Positions 22,759 through 34,745 of a stretch of 64,000 bases of DNA are shown in pieces. Both the position numbers and the translations under genes were made by a program. Within the stretch, counting starts at the first letter, position 1. Every line of letters begins with the position of its first letter. Below the pieces are notes generated by a model. The model worked only from the letters and a program-made list of their open reading frames with translations. It ran no database searches and was not told where the DNA came from. The DNA comes from Mauremys mutica (taxonomy: Eukaryota; Chordata; Testudines; Geoemydidae): assembly GCF_020497125.1 (NCBI RefSeq), contig NC_059081.1, forward strand, positions 21,299,105-21,363,104, in the 5' to 3' direction.

Positions 22759-23427
22759 TGTGGCAGAGCTCTGACCTTGCTCCCGTGGGTCCTGCGCTTC
22801 TAGGCGGTTTATGCTAGCCTCAGTGGCTCACTGTGACCCTCCACGTAGCCCTTCTCTCTCTAGGGCCAGGGTTACAGTCTACTGAGCCCTTTTCATCATA
22901 GGCTGCAAGGAGGTTGGTGAGAGAACTCCCCCAGCCTCTGTTCAGCCTCCTGTCCTGACAGGGACCTGACTTCCCCTCCCAGGAGATGTTCCTGTAGTGG
23001 TGGGTTGGGGGGAACCCGGGCCCGCCCTCTACTCCGGGTTCCAGCCCAGGGACCCTAATGGTAGCAGCTGTTGGCTGCCAACCTTTCACTGCCAGAGTTG
23101 CTACATTTCCCTGGGCCACTTCCCACAGCTCTCCTGCTTCTCCCTTCTTCACCCTTACCTTAGGGTTCCTTTAACGATGGTTTGAGGGTGTCTTCAGTAA
23201 CCAGCCCTTCAGCCGCACTTCCTCTCCTCTGGCTCCCTAACTCCCCTGCCTGACTGGAGTGAGCCCTTTTTATAGTATTAGCAGGGCCTTAATTAGAGTC
23301 AGGTGGTCACATTAGCCTGGAGCAGCCCCTGCTCTGGTCAGTCAGGGAACAGAAAACTGTTAATCCAGTGGCCAGTATATCTGCCTTCTGCTATTCTGCT
23401 GTACCCAACTGGCCTGGATCTATCACA
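22759..23427 (-). mobile_element. Gypsy-like solo LTR, 669 bp
   Basis: Plus-strand ends are TGTGGCAGAGCTC and GATCTATCACA, so the minus strand reads TGTGATAGA...CTGCCACA. The tetramer gtgc flanks both sides (22755-22758 and 23428-23431). On the minus strand a TATA-like ACTATAAAAAGGGCTCACTC box lies near 23275, giving the orientation. The rest is GC-rich R/U5-like sequence with incidental open frames (110 codons at 22820-23152). No internal genes remain. Confidence 0.8.
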
Positions 23428-23925
23428 GTGCCTAACTTCCATTCACTTCAATCTAAGACACCCCCCCCACACAAATACCTTTGAAAATCTGGACCACTGT
23501 GATCAGATTTTTTTATAACTTTTTGAACTTGCAGATGCTTATCAAATCTTGGTTTCTGCAGTAATCTCAACTTTTATGCATATAATCTTACACATTCAGT
23601 CCTGAATGAGGGGAGTAGAGCTGCACTCTGAAAAGGACTTCTGGAAGGGATGGTGTCTCAAGGAGGAAGAATCCTTCCAGAGTTTCTGCGTGAACAGAGG
23701 GAAGAGCAACCAACTACACTGCCCTTTAGGTGTTCCCTCCTGCACGATTAACTACAATTTGCAGTTGCTAAAACCTCAAGGGAGCAGTCCTTTGCTCAGG
23801 GGACTCCAAGGACTACAACTGTGCCTGGTCCTTGCACAGGGCACACAACGAGTGGGACAGACTCTCACCTCTTCCTGTGACCCACCTCCCAAGCCAGGCC
23901 AAGCTACAATGCCTTTTACACAGAT
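23428..23925. other. Unassigned intronic sequence
   Basis: Includes a short C-run (near 23461) and a GC-richer segment (23606-23920) that could be an old retroelement, but no ends or motifs support a class. Confidence 0.35.
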
Positions 23926-24066
23926 TCACAGATTATTAGGGTTGGAAGGGACCTCAGGAGATCATCTAGTCCAACCCCCTGCTCAAAGCAGGACCAAACC
24001 CTAAATGGCCCCCTCAAGGATTGAACTCACAACCCTGGGTTTAGCAGGCCAATGCTCAAACCACAC
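23926..24066 (-). mobile_element. CR1 LINE 3'-end fragment
   Basis: Plus-strand TTAGGGTTGGAAGGGACCTC, CATCTAGTCCAACCCCCTGC and CAAAGCAGGACCAAACCC are the reverse complement of the CR1 3' end. It is truncated after about 140 bp. Confidence 0.85.
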
Positions 24067-24068
24067 CA

Positions 24069-24128
24069 GATCCAAAGCTCAATGAAGTCAATGAAATGAT
24101 TCCCAATGATGTCAATAGGCTTTGGATC
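24069..24128. repeat. Palindromic GATCCAAAGC repeat
   Basis: GATCCAAAGC at the left and GCTTTGGATC at the right are a perfect 10-bp inverted pair, with an AATGAAGTCAATG core and its imperfect inverse between. It directly abuts the CR1 fragment. Related copies lie at 25221-25291, 33891-33947 and 46778-46812. Confidence 0.7.
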
Positions 24129-25220
24129 AGGCCGTCAGTCACCTTGATATTACAGTGTAGGTTTAATTAATTAGTGTAAACAATTACCACTTAATTAAAT
24201 CCCTTGACAGTGAGTGTAGCTGGGTTCTCTTCTGCTAAGGGTCTAAGAGAAACACAGTTTAAAAAAAGAGAACAGTCAATTATAGATGTGGCAGGTCTAC
24301 ACCTAATCTATTACTTTGGAAGAGACTATCAAATATGCAAGACCATTAAAAATAAAAAGTACCTTAGACAGCAACAAATTATGCTGGATTGCCGCTGGTA
24401 ATTAAAAAGGTGCATTTATTTAAAAGGTCATATATTTTTTAATCAGCTAGCATTCTGAGCTGAACCCACATATAACAAGGTTAAGAGGGGGCATTTAGCA
24501 CGTCAGTGAGTCTAAATATCTTTTATTTTAAGGCCCACATAACTGCATCTGGCTCATCTGATTCCACTGGTGTGACATCAGTTATGGAGCCCAACAGAAG
24601 CATGAAATCTGAGCCATAGTAATAAAGGGGTCAGGGAAGTGTCATTGTGCAGTTTATGGTCTGTTTTTAAAAGAAGATCTCTCTCTTTCCCCTATCCTAT
24701 ATAATCCATCCCATTCTTTGTACTCTCATCTATCCAGGATTTATACTGTGCCAAGCAGTCCCTTTCTATAAAAATATAAACAGATCTCCAGACACACTGT
24801 GTGGACAAGCAACTATTTTAGAAATGCTCTATACATATACTCACAAAGTGTTTGATTTTATATAGTGCCTTTCATAACCATGATATCTCTGAACATTTTA
24901 TTAGTGTATTAAAAGTAACCAAGCGTTGTGGGAGCCTAGATGAAGAACATTTTCTTTTTTGAGAGTTAGTTTGAGGGCCCTGACAGTATTTTAATGTATA
25001 GTCAGTGTTAAAATTACACACATTTTACCATTTAGTCACAAGAAAAAACTTGTTTAAACATTGCTTAAGTTTGAGACTCTCCAAAAATCAAGTAAATTAA
25101 CAGTTAAGAAACCCAGACAGTTAACCAGTTCCCATCCAATCCTTCATCATTCACTCTCATCTCTTCTGACTTTCAAAGCGCCCCCTCCATTAACTTTGCC
25201 CCCTTCTTTTTGTCTTTATA
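24129..25220. other. Intronic sequence without recognised elements
   Basis: AT-rich; no diagnostic feature seen. Confidence 0.5.
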
Positions 25221-25291
25221 GGCCTGGTCCAAGCCCCACTGAAGTCAGATGGAAAACTCCCATTGACTTCCATGGAGTTTGGATCAGGTCC
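25221..25291. repeat. Palindromic GGCCTGGTCCAAGCCC repeat copy
   Basis: GGCCTGGTCCAAGCCCCACT at the left and GAGTTTGGATCAGGTCC at the right form an imperfect inverted pair around a CCCATTGACTTCCATGG core. It belongs to the same family as 24069-24128. Confidence 0.65.
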
Positions 25292-27064
25292 TAATTGAAA
25301 TATGCTGTTGGCCGTGTGCTGCTGATTTAATTTTTTTTTAAAGTATGTGTGAAGTAAAGATTTTGAAAGGAATATAGCCCCGGGGACTGTTAAGTTATGT
25401 CTACAAGTTTTCTCAGTGTAATGTGTTGGGTACAGAAGAAAAATATTTTATGAATAGCATGTAAATTATTGATCTGTTTGTTGTTCTAAAATGTTGCTTG
25501 TATGGTTTATATAAGTAAGTTTATATTTTTAAAATATTAACTAAATTATGTAAAGAACATTTTTACTTTTTACTGAGTAACATTGTAGTATGTTAGTGTT
25601 ATAGTGTATCCCATGAATATGTTCTGGGACTTTATGGTCTCTGGTTAATATATTTTTTTCCATTTTAACTTAATTTTTACAAGTTTCAGGAGACAAAATT
25701 AAAGTTGTTTGGTTATTGTAAGTTGGAGAGGTTTATAGCAAGTGATAAGCTTTTAAACATTCATAAATATCAACATTTATGAATTAAAAGCTGAATGTAG
25801 CTATGGGAAACCAAGGATGTGGGAGGAGCATAATTGGGACTGAAAATGTGGATGGCTTGGTGGAAATATGTAGGGTGAGACACAGCAAGGCAAGATTCTG
25901 GGTAGGAGTCTGGCAACTGGAGGGTTGTGGGGAGGATCTCAGGTAAAATCTTTAGAAGGTTTGCAGTTATTTGGGCCCTAGGGAGGTGATCAAAGATGCA
26001 AGGGACAGAAGACATTACTGCAAAACAAATACCAAAGACAACAATTAGACTAGCATCCATAACCTTAGACCCAAACAACCTGCACAAAACCAGAAAGGGA
26101 TAACGAGAGGCAAAAGTGGCTTTAAGCCACCTTTATGTGATCCATTTACTGAATTGTGGGGCCAGCTAGGGTTGGTTCACCCCAGCATAGATTTCAGAGT
26201 AGCATTCGGGCTACTCTAACTTACAATTGGCTGAAATAGGGGAGGGGATGAGTGGGTCTACTGCATTAGCTGGGAATCACCAGAGTACAGCAGCATGTAT
26301 AGGTTGTTTGCTGCTGTCCCAATGAGTGCAGTGGAAATGCAACATTTCCAATGGTTGGAATCCATATGTACTCAAACAAGCTTACTCCACATTAGATACT
26401 TTACTAGCCCTCACGTAAGGACCATATCTTACAATCATATGCTTATTGGCCCACCTCCATGTCTTTTACTTCTTTTTTCCTAATTCTCAGGTCAGTGCCT
26501 GTATCTTTTCTTTTTCTTATCTATTTATAGTATACTTCCCCTTGTCTTCTCCTTCTCCTTTCTCCCAGGAATTCTGCTTTTCATCTTTCCTTCTCTCTCT
26601 CTCCATTTCATATGGCAAATAATTTTACTTATTCATTTTGCAGATTATTACACTACAGATTTTACGCTTGTGCCTCAAACAAATAAAGATAGAGCCGATC
26701 ATTTTCTCTTTCTTGGCTCTGTCAGGTTTTGGTAGAGACAAGAAGATTAAAATCTCCAGACAGAACATAATGAATTCTAGAAATCTGTTTAGAATTAAAT
26801 ATGAAGTGTGTTTTGTGAATGTGAGTGCAAGACCAGAAAGATATTGCTCAGAATGTCAAGAGCAAAGTTATCTTCATATTGTATGATATTAACTTGACAT
26901 ATCTCTACTTGTGACACTCTTGAGTTCCAGGTTTACCTCCCGTGATGTATTTATGACATTCTGTAGAATTTATGGCAAAAAAAAATTAAACTATTTATAC
27001 TGTTTCACTACTTAATTCCCTAGACGTAGAAGTGCAAGGTTTAAGAAAGGATAAGAAGTTATAT
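25292..27064. other. Intronic sequence without recognised elements
   Basis: AT-rich in 25300-25800; no coding or mobile-element signature. The part at 26110-26290 (GGCTTTAAGCCACC, GGGCTACTCTAAC) is probably an unclassified repeat. Confidence 0.45.
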
Positions 27065-29330
27065 TTGTGGTTTCTCTGTTTGGGGCTGAGGTGTAAATGC
27101 CCTGGGAACAGAGTCCTTCAGAGAGTGTAGTGACTTGTAGATGATCTCATCTGAAGAGATTAGACTCATCAAAGGTCAAGTCCTTGATGCTATTCCGGAC
27201 TTCCCTGGGGAAACCTAATGAATGAAGCCATGATTCATTTCTCGTAACTATTACTATGGTGATGGCTTTAGATTCAGTATTGACTGCATCCACTGCCACA
27301 TGGAGTGATGCCTTAGCAACTTGCCTGTCCTCATTGATGAGGACTTGGAATCAAGCCCTGTTTTAGGAAAACTTGCCTGTCAATCCCTCAAATTTGGAAT
27401 AATTTGTGAAAGTGTGTATTGCTAATAGTGCCTGGTAGTTAGCAATTCTCTATTACAGGTTGGTTGATGATCCAGGAGTTTAGTGCCCTTGACAATAGGA
27501 GTAGTCTTGGGGTGCTGTATCCTGGATTTCTCTGTATCTGCCTGCATCACTGAATTGGGCACTGAGTGGGTTATAAGAACTCTGCACCTTTAGCTGGCAA
27601 AAATAGCATTTTCAGCCCTTTTTGAGGAGGGGCACAGGAGGCAGGGTTATGCCAAACACTCGTGGCTGGTTCCAAAATGGCCTCATTCACTGGGCAGACG
27701 GCTGCCTGATGTACAATAGACTATGCTAAGTGTTGTGGACCTCCTCAAGAGAGACGTGAACCTCAACTACTATCCTCTGCAAAAGATCCTGGTACTGCCT
27801 GTGGTTATCAGGTGGTGAAGGAACCTGGATGATGGAACAATTGCCTCATCATGTGAGGAGGATGAGACACCTCTCAGAACCATCTGGACCATATCATCTT
27901 TGTCCTCCACAGACTCCTATGGAGCCGATTGGTATCGGCTGGGAGAAGAGAGCCGGTGTGATTCTTGCATAGATCCAGGGTGACTAGTATACAGATCCCA
28001 GGGAGCCCAGCTGGGGGTGGGAGGCCCAAAGCATTGGGTACCAATGGTCCCCTGTGTAATCATAACCAAGAGGGGTGTGGCTCCAAGACCTTCTATAGGA
28101 TCTGGGTTTGCCTCCTTTAGGGGGTGGGAAGGATCTCCTGGAACATCAGACTAGTCTAATGAGAAGGTAAGTTTCCATTCCACCAGGAGTACCGGTGGAA
28201 GAATGCTCAAGCCTCTGAACATGGTAGGAGAGGATCTTCTTCTCCCCAAGGTGGTTTCTTCAGGTATTGAAACATCTCTAAGGAAAACCAGACTGCTAGA
28301 ATACAAGATTGCTATACGGTAACGCGAGACTATCCACTGTTGTGGTAAAGGGCTTAGTCCTTTACGGAGTTCAAGTGGTCCTAGAGGTCAGGACCTTTGG
28401 ATCTGGTGCATCCAAACACCTGGTACTTGGAGGATCCCACTCAGAATGTGCTGGAACCATCAAATTGTGGTCCAACATGAAATTCCTAGTGGGAAAAGGC
28501 TGGTGCCAATCTTCCAGCCTGTGAGATAGAACCAAAGCTGGTACCATCAGATCCTTTTTCCTTCATGCCTTCTTTTCTTGAATGGAAGATTTATGCGGAC
28601 CTAATTCCATAGGAGTGTCAGGTGAGGATTCACCCCACTTAGACCGAGATGGAGATCTGGACTGGGATCTCTCCTTATATCTGTGATCATGTGCCCTACT
28701 CTTGTGAGAGGGTTTCTTAGGCTTAACAGTTTTGGCATATACTCCAGAACTCATGCTCAGAGTGGTGTTGCTCACCAGGCTGCTGTACAGAGGGGTCTTC
28801 CCAGCTTGGAACTGGAATCTTATTGCCTTCTCCATGAGAGATTTCGACAGATGGAGCTCTCGTCTATCCTGAGTTAAGAGTCGGAAGGAGCAGGAGATGC
28901 TGCACTTGGTGGCAATCATGAGACCCCTTAAAGAAGCAAAGGTAGTGCTGGTGTTCACTGCTGATGGAGAAGGAACAAGATCAGGGGATATAGTTCTGAA
29001 ACTTTGGGCATAGTCCTTCTCTGTAGGGAGAAGCTCTCTGAAGCAGGGTAGAACTAAACAAACTATACTACCTATAAAAAACACGATGACCAAGCTCATT
29101 ACAACTATTTACAATATATATTTACAGATTCTAAAAGGAAAGGATGAGTGTAATGGACACAGTGGATTCCAATTCAGATTGGGGCCACCCTTCACGCCCT
29201 TTGTTAAGAGCACGATGATGACAACTGCCCAAGCACAGACCAACAAATGCTACTTGATACAAATCTCTAGTCTCAGGCCCATGGAGTGCATGCGTATCCA
29301 CATGTGGAATACACATAAGGCCCAGCACTG
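27065..29330 (-). mobile_element. DIRS-like retrotransposon, copy 2 (gag region and one terminus only)
   Basis: The 29200-29330 end shares ATCCACATGTGGAAT and CTCAGG(C/T)...CATGG words with the right terminus of copy 3 (41200-41270). Minus-strand sequence inward resembles the gag-like ORF1 of the same family, including a 178-codon open segment (28563-29099) and at about 27600-27690 an EAILEPATSVWHN/ LFLPAKGAEFL segment. Recombinase, reverse transcriptase and the left terminus are absent; the copy is truncated at about 27065. Confidence 0.65.
28563..29099 (-). pseudogene. DIRS-like gag-type ORF fragment
   Basis: An open stretch of 178 codons, rich in Ser, Lys and Arg, with an SRSPSRSKWGESSPDTPMEL segment. 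It occupies the N-terminal gag position next to the element's terminal repeat. The first roughly 20 residues before the Leu-rich stretch probably include non-gag sequence. Continuation toward lower coordinates is broken by stops. It is assigned by position and similarity to copies 1 and 3. Confidence 0.55.
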
Positions 29331-30426
29331 GAATAACCCCATTTTTCTTATAAAATATAATTTCTCTTGGTTATTTATTAAAGATAAATATTTATTAATA
29401 TTTAATTCTTATTGCACAGTTACAATTTAAGATGTTATTGTATATCCTTAAAGTGCTGAAAAGAATGATCAGAAGAATCCTGGCTGATACAGGTGACATT
29501 CCATCCCTTCCACAAACGAAGCCTCAAATGTTGGCCCAGTTCCTTCTTATGAGAGGGCCACACCCATCTCCCCTATAGCCAGAGGAAAGTTAACAAGCTA
29601 TATCTGTTGCAATGAATCAGTGGGAGTTACCAGGCAGCTTTTTCCAGGGTTTTAATTCTGGCTTGCAGGGTGGATCAACAGAAGAGACTGGATTCCCTTT
29701 GCAGCATTACGGATCCTGCAACCCTGTTACAGTTGATTACCCCAAAGCATATTTATCACCATAAAATTACCCTAAAAAGTACTGTGCCAAATTTCTTTTG
29801 AGGAAAGGCCCACATAGAACAAAATAAATATGATTAAGGTCTAACCTGTTCAGATAATTAAATAGCAGCTTTCATGAACAGAATAAAACCTCATCTTCAG
29901 TATTACTCTATTTAACATTTTAAAGGGCTTTTCATTTTGCAATTTAGCATGGTAGTCAAAGAGTCCAGGTAACAGTCAATAGCACTAGACCTAAATCCCC
30001 GGAGAGTAATCTAAAGTAAAGCCATCTTCAGGTCATTCCATGACATTCTTCTAACAGCCTCATGTAGCCCTGCTGATAGGGCTTATATATCTCTGATTTA
30101 CTACCACCTAGTCCCGTGGGATTATTATAACTTTGAAAAATATGGTTCTACTGTATTTCATTATATGTTTTGAGAAATATTTACTAGGCAGTGGATTAAT
30201 AGAAATATCATAAAATGTTTGAGTTATCACCTTTCATCTTATCTGTTCTAGCTGATTGTACAGAAGGTGAAGAAGAATGGTGCAGTATATAGCTCAAACA
30301 TTGGTAGAACACCCTTTTATGGACTCAGTGAGGCCTATAAAAAGTCTGGAAGTTTAATACTTCTGTGTTGATGCTTTCTGACCTACAACTGATTTTAGCA
30401 AAACAAGTGTCCTTCAACAGGTATGT
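29331..30426. other. Intronic sequence without recognised elements
   Basis: AT-rich, with no diagnostic repeat or splice-bounded frame. Confidence 0.5.
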
Positions 30427-30434
30427 GTTTTCAG

Positions 30435-30760
30435 CAGGGGTGAAAGTAACTTAAATGACTTATCAGTACGCAGGGCAGTCGGGGTCCTGGGAAAGGTGGG
30501 AGGGGGCAGCTCTAGGCTTCCAGAAGGGGAGGGGTCTTGGGTGGAAGGGTCAGGCCTGGGGCCGGGGCCAAAATCCCCCAACCAGCCCTTCAGTGGTAGC
30601 AGTAGCAGAAGTGGCGGCCAGGAGCCCCGGGCCCTTTAAATCACCACCGGAGCCTCAGGGCAGCTGCCCCTTTTGCCCCCCATTAGCAGCCCAGCGGATA
30701 CAGTCAACACTTTCTTACCACTACACCATACTGGACCAGACCAGTGTACTTTTACCTCTG
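30435..30760. mobile_element. hAT-type MITE (326 bp) with perfect 8-bp target duplication
   Basis: Starts CAGGGGTGAAAGTAACTT and ends GTACTTTTACCTCTG (inverted). The octamer gttttcag flanks both sides exactly (30427-30434 and 30761-30768). The interior is GC-rich (GGGGCCGGGGCC type). A 110-codon open frame spanning it is incidental. Confidence 0.88.
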
Positions 30761-30768
30761 GTTTTCAG

Positions 30769-33700
30769 GGAGACCACAATTGACTAGCATTTGTTTTTGC
30801 ATATTTACACCATTCTCTTTCTCCTAGGAACATGCTAAAAAAAATATATCTGCAATTTAAACCTAAAACAATGACAGAGGAAGATGAGGCAGCATTGATC
30901 ATTCAAGCATGTTTCCATAGATCTAAATTACAATACATTAACATACTGGGCCATATGAGGATTTACATTACTTGAAGATATAGCACAATGTATTTTTAGC
31001 AATATTGTGGAACATACACTTTTAATTTCTATATTTAACTTAGCACACAGCCCACAGCTATATCTTCTCAGGAGCCAATCAGTCTTATTGCTTTTCTGAA
31101 AAAAAATCAGGCACCTTCCAAGCTGTATATTTAACACTTTTTTTTCTTTTAATATATTTCTCAGTTCTCCCTATTGCCCATATTAGGTTAAGAATTTCCC
31201 CTTAACTTTCTCGTATACATCTAACTTCTCAGTCTTCCTGATTCCCGTCTCCAATTCCTTCTTTATAGCATTTTTTCTCTTTCAATTTAGCAGTTGCTAT
31301 ACCTATTACTTTGGCCCTAAAAACTTCTTTAGAGGCATCCCATAAAAGCTGGGATGAAATTAAATCCCTCAAACATCTTTCACTTCTATATACTCCTGCC
31401 AACTAGCTTTAATTTGCTTCACCACAGCAGGGCTTTGCAAGAGTAAGTTATTAAATCTTCAAGCTCATGACTTCTTTCTCTTGACAGGGGGACAGACTGA
31501 ATGACCTCTCTAATTTCTATGGACTGCATGACACTTTTCTATGGGAAAAGGTGGACAAGATGGTAAAGTACACAATAAACTGAATAGCTGAGTGTTGGGC
31601 TAAGAGGGCACATAATAACAAAACAAGTAAGATCAACAGCAATCCACACTGTTGGCGGAGGTTATTGATTGTGGATATAATTACTGATCCTGTTTTTATT
31701 TCTGGACTATGAATTTGGTCCTACTGCCATTGGAAGCATTCTCTTGTGATGAATGGGTCATAGTATTCTCCAGTATCACCGTCTAATATATTTTATTTTG
31801 CAATAAAGAGCTATTTATTACATTGTTTTTACATCTTGTGCATACATATAAAACTTCCACTCATTTCTCTCTCTTTGATTGGTCTCAGATGGATAACAAA
31901 AAATAATGTCAAAAGAAAAGAAAAATCACCATATTGTACTATTATATATGCATACAAAATGTATTTTCTCTTGCAAATTTGGAGCAGCAGATAAAACAAC
32001 ACACAAACCAAATCTTCAGGAAGAACTGCACTTACTAGTTTTATTGTTGTCTTAAGCAAAATCTTTTCTTTCCTCTCCCTTGGCTGATCACAGTCAAGAT
32101 CTAAAATGTTGAATGAGTGCAGATTAATCTAAGACCCCCATCCCCAGCCTTGCTACAATCTCCTTTTTTCCTGTACTAGCTTCTCTGTTGCTCAAGAAAC
32201 AACACAGCATTGAAATACAAAGCTATGAACTAAAATGTTTTGGATCCCAGTGGTTCAATTTGTGGACTTTGTGGGATCATGTAGGATTTTTCAGGCTTTC
32301 TATAAAATATATAGATGTCTTGCAGAGACTGTGATGCAGGTTCCCTGAGCTTGAATGGGGTACTTCATCCAACAGTGCTGTAGAAGTGTTCTTTTGAGGT
32401 TCAATCCATGAACTTTCATTCCTCCTCTTTCTTACACTCAAACCTCATCTCTCATGCACAAAAGTTCAATTAAAAACAAGATGTGATGGCACAGATACTC
32501 TTTCTGAATGTTACTGTATAGTTTCAGTAGCTCCACTGGTTTGTTTAGAGCAGTTTTACATTTCCTGGTGACTCAGGGGTTCAACTGTCTGAAGTTGGAC
32601 TTGCTGTTCTTCACAAACCTAAGGGCAGCCAACATTATGTTTGTCAGCCATAGCAAATAAGCTATGCCAGGCAGAACTACCATCTCCAATGAGAAAGTGA
32701 ATTAGGGAATATTTATATTTCTGACCCACTTAGTTTTTGTATGTAATACAAATTCATAGGTGATCAGGAAGGGAAACACACACAAATTCTCGACTTCATA
32801 TTTTACCCTTTGGTGAACACCATTTAAAAAGCTTCAGTGCTGTGATAGCATCAGTATGGATGCATGGTTAAGTAATATCATTAAACTGCACTGGATGGCA
32901 CTATCAGAAAGAATGGCCTGAACAGAAAATTAATACTCTGCTTAAACACTGCTACAAAAATGTAGCAGTAGTAATTATTTGGCCAATTTTTTATGCCTAT
33001 TTTCTATGCTAAATACTCTAGAGTTTGTCTTTATATAATTTACTGGCCAAAGACTAAATTTCAAATCCACACATTGTGTTTCACAAGAATCCAAAATATC
33101 CAAACTCTCATGAGGGCTCTATCAGATCTAAATTGCATTCAACTGAATTTCCTTTTATTTGAAAAAACAAAAACAAAAAAACCCCATTCCCCCTCAAGTG
33201 ACCTCAACTGGTCTTTTGCGATCTCCCTCAGGATTTCTTGATTGATAGTAAACCATTAAAAGATATTTTAAGTTACTTAGTACCATGAATAAACTTCAAA
33301 AAATATCAATCTTCCTCAGTTTTCCCAACTCCACATGGAAAGTTCCTATGCTAATAGCCAGAATGTGATGCATCTGATTCTGCAATTTTAATTGAATTTG
33401 GACTGAGTAAGCCAGATTATCTGACAGTTTATGGAGTCAGCTTTGCAGTTTTACATGCTCACGGCTTTAACCTATTGATGATAATACAGAGTATTACTCT
33501 TTTTGTCGTTTTGCGGGGGCAGAGGGTTGTACTACTTGTGGCTAGCTGCATTGTGAGCCAAACTTAAATCCAATTTTAAAATATTCAGTGCTTCACACAG
33601 GGAAACATACAGTACAAAAAGCTAGACTGTATAATAGTTCAAGAGCCAAATTATTACTGACCAAGCTCAGGTATGCTGGGCAGGAGAGAGAACAGGAAGC

Positions 33701-33890
33701 CACCTTTACCCACTCTATCAGTGCTGCTTGCACTCCCTGAATGCATGAGGAGAAATCCTGGTAACATTCAACAATCCAGAAGTGACTTGAGTGGGTGGAT
33801 TGGAGATTTGGCCATGGCTTCGCCATCCTGTACACTAGCAACCACCAGAACATAAAAGCTGGGAAAAAGCATAAGATATACCTTTTCTAA
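30769..33890. other. Long AT-rich intronic stretch without recognised elements
   Basis: About 3.1 kb with no transposon ends, tandem arrays or coding segments that I can support. A-rich simple sequence lies near 33160-33180. Confidence 0.55.
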
Positions 33891-33947
33891 GGCCTGAATC
33901 AATGCCCAAAGAAATCATGGGAAAGACGTCCAATGACTTCAATGGGC
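33891..33947. repeat. Palindromic GGCCTGAATCAATGCCC repeat copy
   Basis: GGCCTGAATCAATGCCCAAAG with an inverted ATGACTTCAATGGGC half. It is a decayed member of the family at 24069 and 25221; the right terminus is lost. Confidence 0.5.
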
Positions 33948-34549
33948 ACACAGCCAAAATGTGCTCCCCACCTCTAGAAGCATTACGTCTACATCTCTCC
34001 TGTCCAAGCAAAATACCCCCAGCCACTGTCTCTCAAGCAGTGCATCTTCTTCCCCTGCCAATGCAGCTGTGGCTTTAAGATCTGTTCCAAACACTTTATT
34101 GAAACTGAGTATTTCTTTTTTTGTTTCTTTGTTAATTATAACCCACACATCACTACCAGCATTCCACATCAGCCCCAACATAACATAATATGCACAACAT
34201 GCAGTTTGCTATTATAGCTTTGGTGATAGATAACGTAGCACCTTAAGTCTTAAACAAATTTTTCTATTTACAGTAAATATGTGCACGCATTCTCTCTCTT
34301 TCATACTCATATACCTGAACTGGAAAACTGTACATACAAACAGAAAAAGAACTCACTCAGAAAACCTGACTGTTTTGCCACTGCAAGTTAGTTTTGCATG
34401 ATAGAAAGTATTCCTGTGGTATTCCTGATACTTAAGACAGATCTACCTGTAAAAATATAATCACAATTACTATGTAATATACTTTACATTTTTTGTGTAT
34501 CCAGTAGCTGTGTATTTAGTGCCTTCAGTTTATTATTTTCTTGCCTCTC

Positions 34550-34745
34550 AGAATCATGGAATATTAGGGTTGGAAGAGACCTCAGGAGGTCACCTAGTCC
34601 AATCCCCTGCTCAAAGCAGAACCAACACCAGGTAAATCATCCCAGCCAGGGCTTTGTCAAGCCAGGCCTTAAAAACGTCTAAGGATGGAGATCCCACCAC
34701 CTCCCTAGGTAACTCATTCCAGTGCTTCACCTTATTCATCATATT
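34550..34745 (-). mobile_element. CR1 LINE 3'-end fragment
   Basis: Plus-strand ATTAGGGTTGGAAGAGACC, CTAGTCCAATCCCCTGCTC, CATCCCAGCCAGGGCTTTG and CCACCTCCCTAGGTAAC are the reverse complement of the CR1 3' region. About 195 bp are retained. Confidence 0.88.

Noticed and set aside
22820..23152. A 110-codon minus-strand open frame
   Set aside because: It is inside a solo LTR and has low-complexity composition; no protein family or conservation evidence.
23606..24004. A 132-codon plus-strand open frame as a possible gene
   Set aside because: It reads into the antisense of a CR1 3' end, and there is no splice context or domain.
30455..30787. A 110-codon plus-strand open frame
   Set aside because: It coincides with the hAT MITE at 30435-30760 and runs past its end.
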